A DNA stretch of 64,000 nt from Deltaproteobacteria bacterium (GTDB taxonomy: Bacteria; Myxococcota_A; Polyangia; DRWM01; JAAZOP01), in assembly GCA_016218765.1 (NCBI GenBank), contig JACRCZ010000011.1, forward strand, positions 1 to 64,000, in the 5' to 3' direction. The notes under the pieces were generated by a model. It was not told the DNA's origin and did not search any database. It worked only from the letters and a program-made list of their open reading frames with translations. Positions within the stretch are counted from its first letter, which is position 1. Each line of letters starts with the position of its first letter. A program made the position numbers and the translations under genes. This document shows positions 50,290 to 61,662 of this stretch, piece after piece.

Positions 50290-53200
50290 TCACCACACCG
50301 TCAGCTCGGTGGACGCGGTGGGGACGCCGCCGGTGCTCTGCCCCCCGACGAGGAAGATGAACGCGCTCTCCACGGCGCTGCCGGTCAGGTAGCGCTCGAC
50401 GTTGAGCGAGAGGCCGAGCGCGTTCCAGTTGACCAGCTCGGGCGGTCCGCCGGTGCAGCCCCCGCCGGGGCCGGCGCAGATCTCCGCGGAGGCGGTGCTG
50501 GTCGAGGGCGCGGCGCCCTGGCCGCCGAAGACGTAGAGGCGGTTGTTGGCCGCGGCGGCGCCGTAACCCGCGCGACCGGGCGTCATGGTGTCCTGCACCT
50601 GCCAGGCGGCGAGGGTGCCGCCGGCCTGCACGAGGGCGGCGTTGGTGTCGCGGACCGTGGCGCCGGCCGCGTCCGCCCCGGCGGCGGCGTAGAGGTAGGT
50701 CGCCCCGACCGCCACGCGGGAAGCCTCGGAACGGTCTACCGCGAAGGCCATGAGCTGCGAGCGTCCGGCGGGGAGCAGGTTCGCCGCGTCGGCGGTCCAC
50801 GGGCCGAGCGTCTGGGTCGAGTCGGCGGCGACGGTGATCGCGGCGTGCTCGTAGGTGCGCAGGACGCCGGCGGCGCCGCGTCCGGCGACGGCGTAGAGGT
50901 GCCAGAGTCCGGGCGTCGTGGGGTCGGCGGCGATGGCGACGCCGGGCGCCTCGCGGGGCACGGTCAGCGCCGGCTGCACGGCCCAGCTCCCCGTGTCGCC
51001 GACCTGGAGCGGCGCTTCGGTGCCCACGGCCAGGCCCGTATCCTCGAACGACAAGGCTCCTCCGGCCGGCAGCTCGCCCAGGAGCAGCTCGGTGCCCGCG
51101 GGGTCGTCCGCGGCGGCGGTGCGATAGATGCGGTAGGACGCGGCGCCCGCGACGCCGGTCCAGTAGATCGTCAGCCGGACCAGCTCGGGGAGCGCCGGCA
51201 CGAGCACGACCAGGGGGTCGGAGGGGAGCGATTCGCCTGCGGGATTGTCCGGGTCGGCGGCGGGCATGACGGCGGAGACGCGATAGTGCCAGGTTCCGCC
51301 GCCGAGGCCGGTGGTGCCGTCGCCGCGCCGCAGATCGAGGTCGACGACCTCCGGGGTCTCGACGGGGTCGAGGATCTTCGCCCTCCAGACCGCGCCGACG
51401 GGGCCGGTGCCGTCGTTGCCGCCGACAAGGTAGACGTAGCGACCGAGAAGGGCGACGCCGGCGAGCGTGCGGGGGCCGGGAAGGCCGTAGGTGAGCGTGC
51501 GCCACGAGCCCATGGTGCCGAAGAGGTCGACGGGGGCGGCTTCGGCCGAGGAGAGAGCGCCGGCGGCGCTGCCGTCGTCGCCGCCGATGGCGTAGACGAA
51601 GCGGGCGACGCGGGTGGCGCGCCCGGAAACGGAGGCCGGGGCGCGGCGCGCGACCAGCATGTCGGTTCCCGGGGCGAACGGCTGGAGGTTCGCGGCCGGG
51701 TTGGTGACGGACAGCGCGGAGAAGTCGGCGTACGTGCCGTCGTCGTTGGTGAGGCGGACGACGCAGACCGTGCCGGCGGGCAGGGTGTCGGCGGGGACGG
51801 TGACGTCGACCGAGGTGGCGGTCCAGGCCGCCACGGTCGCCGCGACGGTGGAGTGGGCGCCCGTGCCGGGATCGACGCAGTCGAGGCTGGCGGTCGGGTT
51901 GCGGAAGTCCGAGCCCGTGGCGGTGACGGTCTGCGGACCCGAGTTGACGACGGAGGCCGGGGAGATCTCGACGATGACCGGCGGAGGAAGCGCGCCGACG
52001 GAGAAGCCGCCGGAGAGCACGCCGACCTCGCCCGTGGGATTGACGACAATCACGTCGTAGGTGCCCTCGGCCAGCCCGGACGGCACGACCGCGGTGAGGC
52101 GGGCGGCGTCGACGAAGACGACGGAGCGCATCGGCTGGGCCAAACCCGTGCCGACGGGATCGAGGTACGCACGCGGCGTCGCCGCGAACGGGACCGTGCC
52201 GGCGGGAGGCGGGTCGGTGGCGGTCAGCGAAACGGCGGTGGCGCCGGCGGTCCAGCCGAACGGGGGGTCGATCGCCTCCAGCGCCAGGGTCGTGGTGTCG
52301 GTGACGGTCAGGCCGGCGGCGAGCGTCGCGGAGCAGCCGAGGTCGGTGGAGATCGAGACGTCGTAGACGCCCGGCGGCGTCCCGGCGGGCACGGTGGCGA
52401 GGATCCGGTTCGGACGCGCGGCGTCGAACGTGAAGGCCAGGTCGATCGGCGTTCCGCCGCCGGAGAGCGCGATGGTCACGCCGGACACGGTGCCGACGAC
52501 GCCCGAGGTGTAGACCGTGACCTGGAGGTCGCTGCCGTTGTAGGCGACGGGCGGATCGACGAAGAAGACGATGGGGTTCTCCACCACGGTCAGGGCGCCG
52601 GGCAGGGTGGCTTCGCAGCCGGCGCCGTTGGACACGGTCACGTCGTGGACGCCCGGAGGGAGCGGCGGGATGGTCGCCTGGATCTCGGTGGATGAAACGT
52701 ACGTGGTGGAGGTTGCCGCGGTGCCGCCGACGCTGACCGTGGTCTCCGGGAGGAAGTTGTCGCCGGTGACGGTGATGACCGAGTCGGCCGAGCAGATCCG
52801 CGCGGGGACCACGCCGGTGATCACGGGCGGCAGGGCGACGGTGATGGTCACGTCGGTGGCCGAGCAGTCCGCGGGGGGCGGGTTCTCGAGGTGGATCGTG
52901 TGGACGCCGGGGGTCGCGGCCGACGCCGGGAACGGCAGCGTGAGGCTCGTGCAGCTCTGGACCGTCTCCGCGAGGCCGGTGATGTCGACGCACCCTCCGG
53001 CGGCGGTCAGCGTGACCGGGGTGCCGTCGATCGTGACGGTCGGGTAGACGCCGTCGATGACGAGGAAGCCGGAGCCGGTCAGGGTGATCTCGGCCGGCAG
53101 CGCGTCGGTGCACGCGAGCGGGGGCTCGACCGAATCGATCTGCGGCGGGGGCACGACGGTCAGCCGCACCGGCTCGGCGCTGACGCAATTCGCCGGCGCC

Positions 53201-53940
53201 GGGTTGGTCACGACGAGCAGGTAGCTGGTGGAGGCGCCGCTCGTGGGCAGGCCGCCGGCGGGGATGGTGCAGGTGATCGCGGTGCAGCTCCGCACGCCCG
53301 CCGTCGGGCCTGCGACGTCGAAGCAGTCCTCGACCCCGGAGACCGTCAGCTCGATCGGGTCGCCGCCCCCGTCGGGGGTCGCGGTGACGGTGGGCAGCGT
53401 CCCGCCGACGTCCAGGAAACCCTCGCCGGTGAGCGTGATCGTGGTCTCGGCCTGCGCGACGCAGATCAGGTCCGGGTCCACCGACGTCACGGCCGGCGGG
53501 GGTACCGCGCTCAGCGCCGGCGCCAGCGTCGAGGCATTCCCGTTGCCGTTGGTGAGCGTGAGCGAGTACACGCCGTCGGCGAGCCCCAGCTCGGGGTAGA
53601 CGTCGAAGGACATGCTCTCCTGGCTGGTCCAGCGGACGCGGGAAGGCGAGCCGTCGTCCGGGATGCGGATCGGCGCCGCTCCCGTCCCGGCGGCGCCGCG
53701 CAGGTCGGCGGTCCGTTGCAGCTCGAGGGCGGGCAGCCGGATCGCAGGTTCGCCGAGCACCTGCACCGGCAACGGCGACATCCCCTCGCCCGTCACGGCG
53801 ACCTCGGTCGTGAGCTGCTGGTCGCAGACGAGCGCCGGTTCCAACCGCGTGGCGGACGGCGTCAACCCGTCGAGCTCGTGCGTGCAAGCACCCGCCGCCA
53901 GCGCGATCACGATCGGCCACGGTCTCCGAAGCTGGTTCAT
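50290..53940 (-). CDS. Large IPT/TIG and Kelch repeat surface lipoprotein
   Basis: The 1216-residue protein has a lipobox (ALAAGAC) and then about seven IPT/TIG Ig-like units recognisable by PPxIxSVxPxxxC....ITLTGxGFL starts and GVYDVSISTD-type ends. Several are tied by conserved Cys (CVAQAETTITLTGEGFL, CTDALPAEITLTGSGFL). From about residue 720 come Kelch-type beta-propeller blades (FVYAIGGDDGSAAGALSSAE, YVYLVGGNDGTGPVGAVWRA, LYVFGGQGAAPSTSTASAE) interrupted by a fibronectin-like segment. No enzyme motif is seen; adhesion or carbohydrate/protein binding at the surface is the usual guess. ATG 53940 fits the signal peptide. Confidence 0.88.
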   Translation of the reverse strand: MNQLRRPWPIVIALAAGACTHELDGLTPSATRLEPALVCDQQLTTEVAVTGEGMSPLPVQVLGEPAIRLPALELQRTADLRGAAGTGAAPIRIPDDGSPSRVRWTSQESMSFDVYPELGLADGVYSLTLTNGNGNASTLAPALSAVPPPAVTSVDPDLICVAQAETTITLTGEGFLDVGGTLPTVTATPDGGGDPIELTVSGVEDCFDVAGPTAGVRSCTAITCTIPAGGLPTSGASTSYLLVVTNPAPANCVSAEPVRLTVVPPPQIDSVEPPLACTDALPAEITLTGSGFLVIDGVYPTVTIDGTPVTLTAAGGCVDITGLAETVQSCTSLTLPFPASAATPGVHTIHLENPPPADCSATDVTITVALPPVITGVVPARICSADSVITVTGDNFLPETTVSVGGTAATSTTYVSSTEIQATIPPLPPGVHDVTVSNGAGCEATLPGALTVVENPIVFFVDPPVAYNGSDLQVTVYTSGVVGTVSGVTIALSGGGTPIDLAFTFDAARPNRILATVPAGTPPGVYDVSISTDLGCSATLAAGLTVTDTTTLALEAIDPPFGWTAGATAVSLTATDPPPAGTVPFAATPRAYLDPVGTGLAQPMRSVVFVDAARLTAVVPSGLAEGTYDVIVVNPTGEVGVLSGGFSVGALPPPVIVEISPASVVNSGPQTVTATGSDFRNPTASLDCVDPGTGAHSTVAATVAAWTATSVDVTVPADTLPAGTVCVVRLTNDDGTYADFSALSVTNPAANLQPFAPGTDMLVARRAPASVSGRATRVARFVYAIGGDDGSAAGALSSAEAAPVDLFGTMGSWRTLTYGLPGPRTLAGVALLGRYVYLVGGNDGTGPVGAVWRAKILDPVETPEVVDLDLRRGDGTTGLGGGTWHYRVSAVMPAADPDNPAGESLPSDPLVVLVPALPELVRLTIYWTGVAGAASYRIYRTAAADDPAGTELLLGELPAGGALSFEDTGLAVGTEAPLQVGDTGSWAVQPALTVPREAPGVAIAADPTTPGLWHLYAVAGRGAAGVLRTYEHAAITVAADSTQTLGPWTADAANLLPAGRSQLMAFAVDRSEASRVAVGATYLYAAAGADAAGATVRDTNAALVQAGGTLAAWQVQDTMTPGRAGYGAAAANNRLYVFGGQGAAPSTSTASAEICAGPGGGCTGGPPELVNWNALGLSLNVERYLTGSAVESAFIFLVGGQSTGGVPTASTELTVW

Positions 53941-53963
53941 CGCTCACCCTCCCGTGCGGCAAC

Positions 53964-54003
53964 GGTCCGCCGTAACCGTACGTTCGCCGGAACGGGGCGG
54001 ACC
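53964..54003. other. Nested inverted repeat between lpdA and the IPT/Kelch gene
   Basis: GGTCCGCC (53964-53971) pairs with GGCGGACC (53996-54003); inside it CGTTC (53981-53985) pairs with GAACG (53990-53994) around a 4-base loop. It lies in the 134-base gap downstream of the sucA-sucB-lpdA operon and upstream of the surface lipoprotein. It could end the operon or act as a leader structure or operator. There is no U tract, so a classical terminator is not shown. Confidence 0.35.
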
Positions 54004-54074
54004 TTACGTCCGCGCGGCGTTCGGGGGAGCACGGACGACCCGGCCCTGCCGGGAGGTCCCCGCCCACCGACGGC

Positions 54075-55463
54075 TCAGGCGTGGATCGCGCGCTTGTCAA
54101 CGTCGAGCGCGGCTTCCTTGATCGCCTCGGCCAGGGTGGGGTGGGCGTGGCAGACGCGGGCGAGATCCTCGGAGCTGGCACCGAAGGCCATCGCGGCCGC
54201 GGCCTCCGCGATCAGCTCGCCGGCATGAGGGCCGATGACGTGGACCCCCAGCACGCGATCGGTCTTCTCGTGCGCCAGGACCTTGACGCGTCCGTCGATG
54301 CGTCCCATGCACCGCGCGCGCGGCGCGCCGCGGACGTGGAACACGCCCTTGCGGAACGGCACTCCGGCCTGCACGAGCGCCTCTTCGGTCCGGCCGACGC
54401 CGGCGATCTCCGGTTCCGTGTAGCAGACGCCGGGCACGAGGTCGTGGTCCACGAGCCCGGGTCGGCCGAGGATGCGCTCGACGCAGGCCACTCCCTCCTC
54501 CGACGCCTTGTGGGCCAGCATCGGTCCGCGGATCGCGTCGCCGATCGCGTACACGCCCGGTGCGCTGGTGCGGAACCCGTCGTCGACCGGAATGCGTCCG
54601 CGCTCGTCGGGGACGACGCCGGCCGGCTCCAGACCCAGGTCGGCGGTGGACGGGCGGCGCCCGACGGCGACCAGCACGCGATCGCCGCGTGCCGGCTCCT
54701 GGCCATCGATCGTCACGACGCACTCGCCGCCCTCCACCCCGGCGCCGGTGACGCGGCACCCGAGGCGGAACTCGATCCCTTGGCGCCGCAGCAGTTTCTG
54801 CGCTTCGCGGGCGATCTCGAGGTCCGTGCCAGGCAGGATGCGGTCGAGGAACTCGACCACGGTGACCTGGGCGCCGAGGCGCCGCCACACGCTGCCCAGC
54901 TCCAGCCCGATGTACCCGGCGCCGATCACGACGAGGCGCGGCGGCACCGCGGCCCAGGACAGCGCCTCCGTGCTCGTCCCGATGCGATCACCGTCGGGCG
55001 CCACGCCGGGGAGCGGAGCGCAGGAGGAGCCCGGGGCGAGCAGCACGTGCTTCGCGTTCAGCTCGAGCGTGTCCTTCCCCTGGACGCGGACCAGTCCCGT
55101 GCCGGCGAGGCGTCCCCGGCCTTCGTAGCGGGCGATCTTGTGCTTCTTGAACAGCGCGGCGACGCCGGCGGTCAACCCGGCGACGACGGCGTCCTTGCGC
55201 TTGAGCATCGCGGCGAGGTCGAGCGACACGCCGGCGATCCGCACGCCGTGTTCGGCCAGTCCCGCGGTCGCCTCGGCGTAGCGTTCCGAGGACTCGAGCA
55301 GCGCCTTGGTGGGAATGCAGCCCACGCGCAGGCAGGTGCCGCCGAGCTGCGGGTTCTCGTCGACGCAGGCGACGTTCATCCCAAGCTGAGCGCCCCGGAT
55401 CGCCGCCACGTATCCGCCCGGCCCCGCACCGATCACGACCAGATCGTGCGTCCTGCTTTCCAT
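54075..55463 (-). CDS. lpdA: Dihydrolipoyl dehydrogenase (E3)
   Basis: E3 reoxidises dihydrolipoyl groups with FAD and NAD. The 462 residues contain DLVVIGAGPGGYVAAIRGAQ (FAD), the redox disulfide GGTCLRVGCIPTKALL (Cys44, Cys49), the NAD segment LVVIGAGYIGLELGSVWRRLG, FAD-binding GVYAIGDAIRGPMLAHKASEEG, and the C-terminal interface CHAHPTLAEAIKEA with the catalytic His and Glu. It is the third gene of sucA-sucB-lpdA on the minus strand, 45 bases after sucB. Confidence 0.97.
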   Translation of the reverse strand: MESRTHDLVVIGAGPGGYVAAIRGAQLGMNVACVDENPQLGGTCLRVGCIPTKALLESSERYAEATAGLAEHGVRIAGVSLDLAAMLKRKDAVVAGLTAGVAALFKKHKIARYEGRGRLAGTGLVRVQGKDTLELNAKHVLLAPGSSCAPLPGVAPDGDRIGTSTEALSWAAVPPRLVVIGAGYIGLELGSVWRRLGAQVTVVEFLDRILPGTDLEIAREAQKLLRRQGIEFRLGCRVTGAGVEGGECVVTIDGQEPARGDRVLVAVGRRPSTADLGLEPAGVVPDERGRIPVDDGFRTSAPGVYAIGDAIRGPMLAHKASEEGVACVERILGRPGLVDHDLVPGVCYTEPEIAGVGRTEEALVQAGVPFRKGVFHVRGAPRARCMGRIDGRVKVLAHEKTDRVLGVHVIGPHAGELIAEAAAAMAFGASSEDLARVCHAHPTLAEAIKEAALDVDKRAIHA

Positions 55464-55508
55464 CCTTCACACTCCCCGCATTCCCCGCTCTCCCCGCACT
55501 CCAACCCC

Positions 55509-56996
55509 CTACACTCCCAGGAGGAGCCGCGAGGGTTTCTCCACCTGCTCCTTGATCCGGCGCAGGAAGGTCACCGCTTCGCGGCCATCGATGATCCGGT
55601 GGTCGTAGCTCAGGGCGACGTACATCATGGGCCGGATGATCACCTGCCCGTTTCGCGCGACCGGGCGGTCCTGGATCGCGTGCAGCCCCAGGATCCCGGT
55701 CTGCGGCGGGTTGATGATCGGCGTCGACAGCAGCGAGCCGTAGACGCCGCCGTTGCTGATCGTGAACGTGCCGCCGCGCAACTCCTCCAGGCGCAGCTTG
55801 TTCTCCTTGGCCCGACGGCCGAAATCGCCGACCACGCGCTCCAGCTCCGCGAACGACAGCCGTTCGGCGTCGCGGATCACGGGCACGGCCAGACCCTTGC
55901 CCGAGCCCACGGCGATGCCGATGTCGAAGTGCCGGTGGTAGACGATGTTGTCGCCGCGCAGCTCGGCGTTGAGCTGCGGGAAGTCGCCCAGGGCGTTGAT
56001 CGCGGCCTTGACGAAGAACGACATCATCCCCAGCCGCACGGCATGGCGCTGCTGGAACTCCTCCTGGTACTCCTTGCGCAACGCCATCATGTCGCCCATG
56101 TCCACCTCGTTGAAGGTGGTGAGCATGGCCATTTCCTGTTTGGCCTGGACCAGGCGGGCGGCGATGGTGCGGCGGATGGGCGTCATCGGGACGACGTGGT
56201 CCTCGCGCGCCCCGGACGGCGGCGGCCCCGCCGGCGGCTCGACCTCCGCCGGCTGCGTGGTGAGATCCGCATGGGGCCCCTCCGCTGGCTCGGTGGTCGC
56301 GATTGCGGCCTCCGAAACCGAAGCGCGCCCTTCAGGGCGCGGCCCCGCCGCGCCGGCAGCCGCGGGCTCGCCCCGAAGGGACTCGGCGGCTGTGCCGCCG
56401 AGCAGCCCGCGGTCCGGATGGGCGGGCCCGGAGTGCGCGACCACGTCCTCCTTGAGCAGGCGGCCGCCGGGACCGGTCGCCTTCACGTCCTCCGGCCGCA
56501 AGCCGCGCTCGGCGAGCGCAATGGCGGCAGCGGGCATCACGCGCGGGGGTTCGGCCCCTCGACCCGGCTCGGGACGGGCCGGCGCGGGCGGTGCCGGCTC
56601 CGGGCGAAGCCCTTCGGCCCCTCGACTCGGCTCGGCGCGGGCTCGCTCAGGGCGGAGCCCTTCGGCCCCTCGACTCGGCTCGGCGCGGGCTCGCTCAGGG
56701 CGGAGCCCTTCGGCTCGCTCAGGGCGGAGCGGACCGGGAGCCGCGGTCGTCACGACGCGCGGATCGATCAGCCCGATCGTCTCGCCGATCACCGCCTTCT
56801 CCCCCTTGCGCTTGAGGATGCGGCCCAGCACGCCCGGCGCGGGCGCCGGCAGCTCGACCGTCGCCTTCTCCGTCTCCAGCTCCACGACCGCCTCGTCCCG
56901 CTCGACCGCGTCCCCCTCCTTCTTGAGCCACTCCGCGATCGTCACCTCGGCGATCGATTCCCCGACCGGCGGCACCTTCAGCTCGACGGCTTCCAT
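55509..56996 (-). CDS. sucB: 2-Oxoglutarate dehydrogenase E2, with repeat-expanded linker
   Basis: E2 transfers the succinyl group to CoA. The 495 residues have one lipoyl domain (1-78; lipoyl Lys44 in [14 protein letters not shown]), a Pro/Ala/Arg linker, an E1/E3-binding domain (about 155-190; [22 protein letters not shown]), a second linker, and the catalytic domain ending [21 protein letters not shown] with the His/Asp pair. The first linker contains two identical 16-residue units ([16 protein letters not shown], residues 97-128) plus partial ones, encoded by a 48-base repeat. It starts 18 bases after sucA. SucB rather than pyruvate E2 because sucA is directly upstream. Confidence 0.95.
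   Translation of the reverse strand: MEAVELKVPPVGESIAEVTIAEWLKKEGDAVERDEAVVELETEKATVELPAPAPGVLGRILKRKGEKAVIGETIGLIDPRVVTTAAPGPLRPERAEGLRPERARAEPSRGAEGLRPERARAEPSRGAEGLRPEPAPPAPARPEPGRGAEPPRVMPAAAIALAERGLRPEDVKATGPGGRLLKEDVVAHSGPAHPDRGLLGGTAAESLRGEPAAAGAAGPRPEGRASVSEAAIATTEPAEGPHADLTTQPAEVEPPAGPPPSGAREDHVVPMTPIRRTIAARLVQAKQEMAMLTTFNEVDMGDMMALRKEYQEEFQQRHAVRLGMMSFFVKAAINALGDFPQLNAELRGDNIVYHRHFDIGIAVGSGKGLAVPVIRDAERLSFAELERVVGDFGRRAKENKLRLEELRGGTFTISNGGVYGSLLSTPIINPPQTGILGLHAIQDRPVARNGQVIIRPMMYVALSYDHRIIDGREAVTFLRRIKEQVEKPSRLLLGV
56610..56730. repeat. In-frame 48-base tandem repeat within sucB
   Basis: Units start at 56610, 56658 and (partial) 56706, each beginning CCCTTCGGCCCCTCGACTCGG or nearly so and containing CTCGCTCAGGGCGGAG. 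A further half unit sits near 56550-56575. The sequence belongs to the same dispersed family as 10508-10533. Because 48 is a multiple of 3, copy-number change keeps the frame. Confidence 0.85.
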
Positions 56997-57014
56997 CCCG
57001 ACTCCCTCCTGCGT

Positions 57015-59777
<2,763 letters not shown>

Positions 59778-59785
59778 CGCGGCGG

Positions 59786-59814
59786 ATGCTAGCCACAGCG
59801 GAGGCCGCCTGCAA
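59786..59814 (-). promoter_or_regulatory. Predicted promoter giving a leaderless sucA-sucB-lpdA mRNA
   Basis: On the minus strand TTGCAG (59814-59809) and TAGCAT (59791-59786) are exactly 17 bases apart. The -10 ends 8 bases before ATG 59777, so the first base of the message would be at or one base before the start codon. Confidence 0.55.
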
Positions 59815-59851
59815 CGGGGCGAAGGCTCCCGGGTTCAGGTGATCCGGAGTT

Positions 59852-59890
59852 CGCGCAAAGGACGCAAAGGGCTGCAAAGGACGCAAAGGG
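59852..59890. repeat. Dispersed CGCAAAGGA 9-base-unit repeat
   Basis: CGCAAAGGACGCAAAGGG, then CTGCAAAGGACGCAAAGG, in the 205-base gap between the divergent sucA and HEAT-repeat genes. Same family as 10535-10571. Confidence 0.7.
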
Positions 59891-59909
59891 GGGGGAAAGC
59901 ACGAACGGG

Positions 59910-59938
59910 TTGCCGTGGACGCGGGGCTTGGTTACAGT
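59910..59938 (+). promoter_or_regulatory. Predicted promoter of the HEAT-repeat gene
   Basis: TTGCCG (59910-59915) and TACAGT (59933-59938) are 17 bases apart. The leader of about 38 bases contains GGAGG (59971-59975), 7 bases before ATG 59983. Confidence 0.55.
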
Positions 59939-59982
59939 ACGCCCACTCGGTCGCCGGGCCCCCCCGGCTTGGAGGATGGCCG

Positions 59983-60561
59983 ATGCGCAGATCCTTGCGA
60001 ACGTGCGTGGTCGTGCTCGCGCTGCTCGCGCCGGCCGGGGCGGCTGCCGACGAGCCGGCGGCCCTTCCGGACGCGGCGTTGGAGCGGCTGTCGGGGCTGC
60101 TGCGCGCGTACGAGCACCAGCCGACGGCCGAGGAATTCGCGGCGCTCGGGGAGCGCGACGCGGTGCGGGACGCGCTGATCGGGATCGTGGGCGACGAGGC
60201 CGAGGTCGCGCTGCTCCGGGGTCGGGCGATCGTGGCGCTGGGGTACTTCCCGGACGACGCGACGCGCCGCGCCATCGAGGGGGTGCTCGACCGGCCCGAG
60301 CTGTCGGACATCATCCTGCGCCGCGCCATCGAGACGATGGCGCACGCGTTCCGCGAGGTCGGGCTGTCGCATATCTCGCCCTACCTCGACGACGAGCGTT
60401 CCGACGTGCGCGAGGCCGCCGCGCTCGCGCTGGGCGAGATCGGCACGCCCGCGGCCCTTCGAGCGCTCCGCCGGCGCCTGGATCGGGAGCGGACCGACGC
60501 GGTGCGGGCCGCGATCGAGCACGAGGTCCGACGGCTCGAGGATGCGGCGGCGGTCGAGTGA
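59983..60561 (+). CDS. Exported HEAT-repeat protein
   Basis: The 192-residue protein has a signal peptide (LRTCVVVLALLAPAGAAA) and then helical HEAT/PBS-lyase-type repeats, for example AVRDALIGIVGDEAEVALLRGRA and DVREAAALALGEIGTPAALRALRRRL. Such repeats form a small scaffold that binds other proteins. The ATG is fixed by GGAGG and gives a normal signal peptide. The outer-membrane-type gene follows 40 bases after its stop and is probably co-transcribed. Confidence 0.85.
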   Translation: MRRSLRTCVVVLALLAPAGAAADEPAALPDAALERLSGLLRAYEHQPTAEEFAALGERDAVRDALIGIVGDEAEVALLRGRAIVALGYFPDDATRRAIEGVLDRPELSDIILRRAIETMAHAFREVGLSHISPYLDDERSDVREAAALALGEIGTPAALRALRRRLDRERTDAVRAAIEHEVRRLEDAAAVE

Positions 60562-60601
60562 CCGTTCGATTCGTGGCTTGACGGAAAGGGAGGAACCCAC
60601 G

Positions 60602-61657
60602 ATGCAAGGATCTTCGCCCCAGACCCTCGATTCGGCCGCGGCACGCGGGCTCGCGCCGGGTGCCATCGGCGAGCGCCTCCTGGGGCGCTTGCCCGTATTC
60701 CAGATCCTGACGCCGCTCGCGCTGCTCGCCTCGCTCGTCCTGCCCGCGTTCTCGGCGGCGCAGAGCGAGGGCACGGACGACGCCGCGTCGTTCCTGGGCA
60801 CGGCGCCGGCGGAAGGGACGGCGCCGGCGGAAGGGACGGCACCGGCGGAAGGGACGGCGCCGGCGGAGGGCGCGACCGCGGCGGGGGAAGGGACCGCGAC
60901 GGTGGGCGGCGAGGGAACGGCGGCTCCCGGCGACGGCGCCTCGGCGTTCCTCGCGGGGCAGGAGCCCGACCAGACGCCGGTGATCGCGGCGCCGGAGCAG
61001 GATCCGGAGCTGGAGCTGGTGGAGGACCCGGAGCAGCCGTACTACCTGCTCGGAGTGCGCTCGCACGCGCTCTTCGTCCCCGACTTCCTGATCCAGGCCT
61101 TCGGTCTGCAGATGTTCGAGACCGTCTACGGCTGGACGGTCGGGCCGGAGTTCACGTATCGCAAGAACGGTTTCGACATCGTGACCTCGGTGTGGTGGGG
61201 CAGCTACCCGGCCGACACGCCGTCGCGCGAAGACGGCGACCCGGCGAGCGAAACGGAGATCATCAAGTCCACGTTGGGCCTCGTGTGGTTCACGGTCGAC
61301 TTCATCGCGGGCTACGATTTCGAGCCCTGGGTCGCGCTGGTCTACGGCGGCGGGTTCGGGTTCGGCGTGACGACGGGCGAGGTGACGCGGACCGAGGCGT
61401 ATCCCGTCGGCGACGGTTGGACGGCATGCGACGGGCCGGGGCAGCCCCGCGCGCAGATCGCCTACTGCGAGGAGAGCGGCGGCCACTACGGTCCGATCCC
61501 GACCAAGGCGAAGGGCATCTGGCCGGTGTACCCGATGATCCACGGGACGCTCGGCGCGCGGTTCAAGCCGCTCCGGAACCTGGTGATCACGCCCGAATTC
61601 GGCGTCGGCATCCCCGAGCTGTTCACGCTGGGCCTGCGCGTCAACTACATGTTCTAA
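60602..61657 (+). CDS. Outer-membrane-type protein with GTAPAE tandem repeat
   Basis: The 351-residue protein has a longish signal peptide (hydrophobic core ILTPLALLASLVLPAFSAA at about 34-52). A low-complexity zone contains four GTAPAE units (residues 66-89) followed by similar Gly/Ala/Thr/Glu sequence. The rest looks like a beta-barrel: FTYRKNGFDIVTSVWWGSYP, WVALVYGGGFGFGVTTG, and the terminal strand LFTLGLRVNYMF ending in Phe. GGGAGG precedes the ATG. No substrate or partner can be named. Confidence 0.83.
   Translation: MQGSSPQTLDSAAARGLAPGAIGERLLGRLPVFQILTPLALLASLVLPAFSAAQSEGTDDAASFLGTAPAEGTAPAEGTAPAEGTAPAEGATAAGEGTATVGGEGTAAPGDGASAFLAGQEPDQTPVIAAPEQDPELELVEDPEQPYYLLGVRSHALFVPDFLIQAFGLQMFETVYGWTVGPEFTYRKNGFDIVTSVWWGSYPADTPSREDGDPASETEIIKSTLGLVWFTVDFIAGYDFEPWVALVYGGGFGFGVTTGEVTRTEAYPVGDGWTACDGPGQPRAQIAYCEESGGHYGPIPTKAKGIWPVYPMIHGTLGARFKPLRNLVITPEFGVGIPELFTLGLRVNYMF
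60797..60868. repeat. Four 18-base tandem units coding GTAPAE
   Basis: Units start at 60797, 60815, 60833 and 60851 and read GGGACGGCGCCGGCGGAA with single-base changes. They are in frame, so copy number can vary without disrupting the protein. Confidence 0.85.
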
Positions 61658-61662
61658 CGAGT

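Noticed and set aside
50119-52695. An 858-residue plus-strand frame opposite the IPT/Kelch gene
   Set aside because: Gly/Arg/Asp/Val-rich shadow without domains; the minus strand encodes clear IPT and Kelch repeats.
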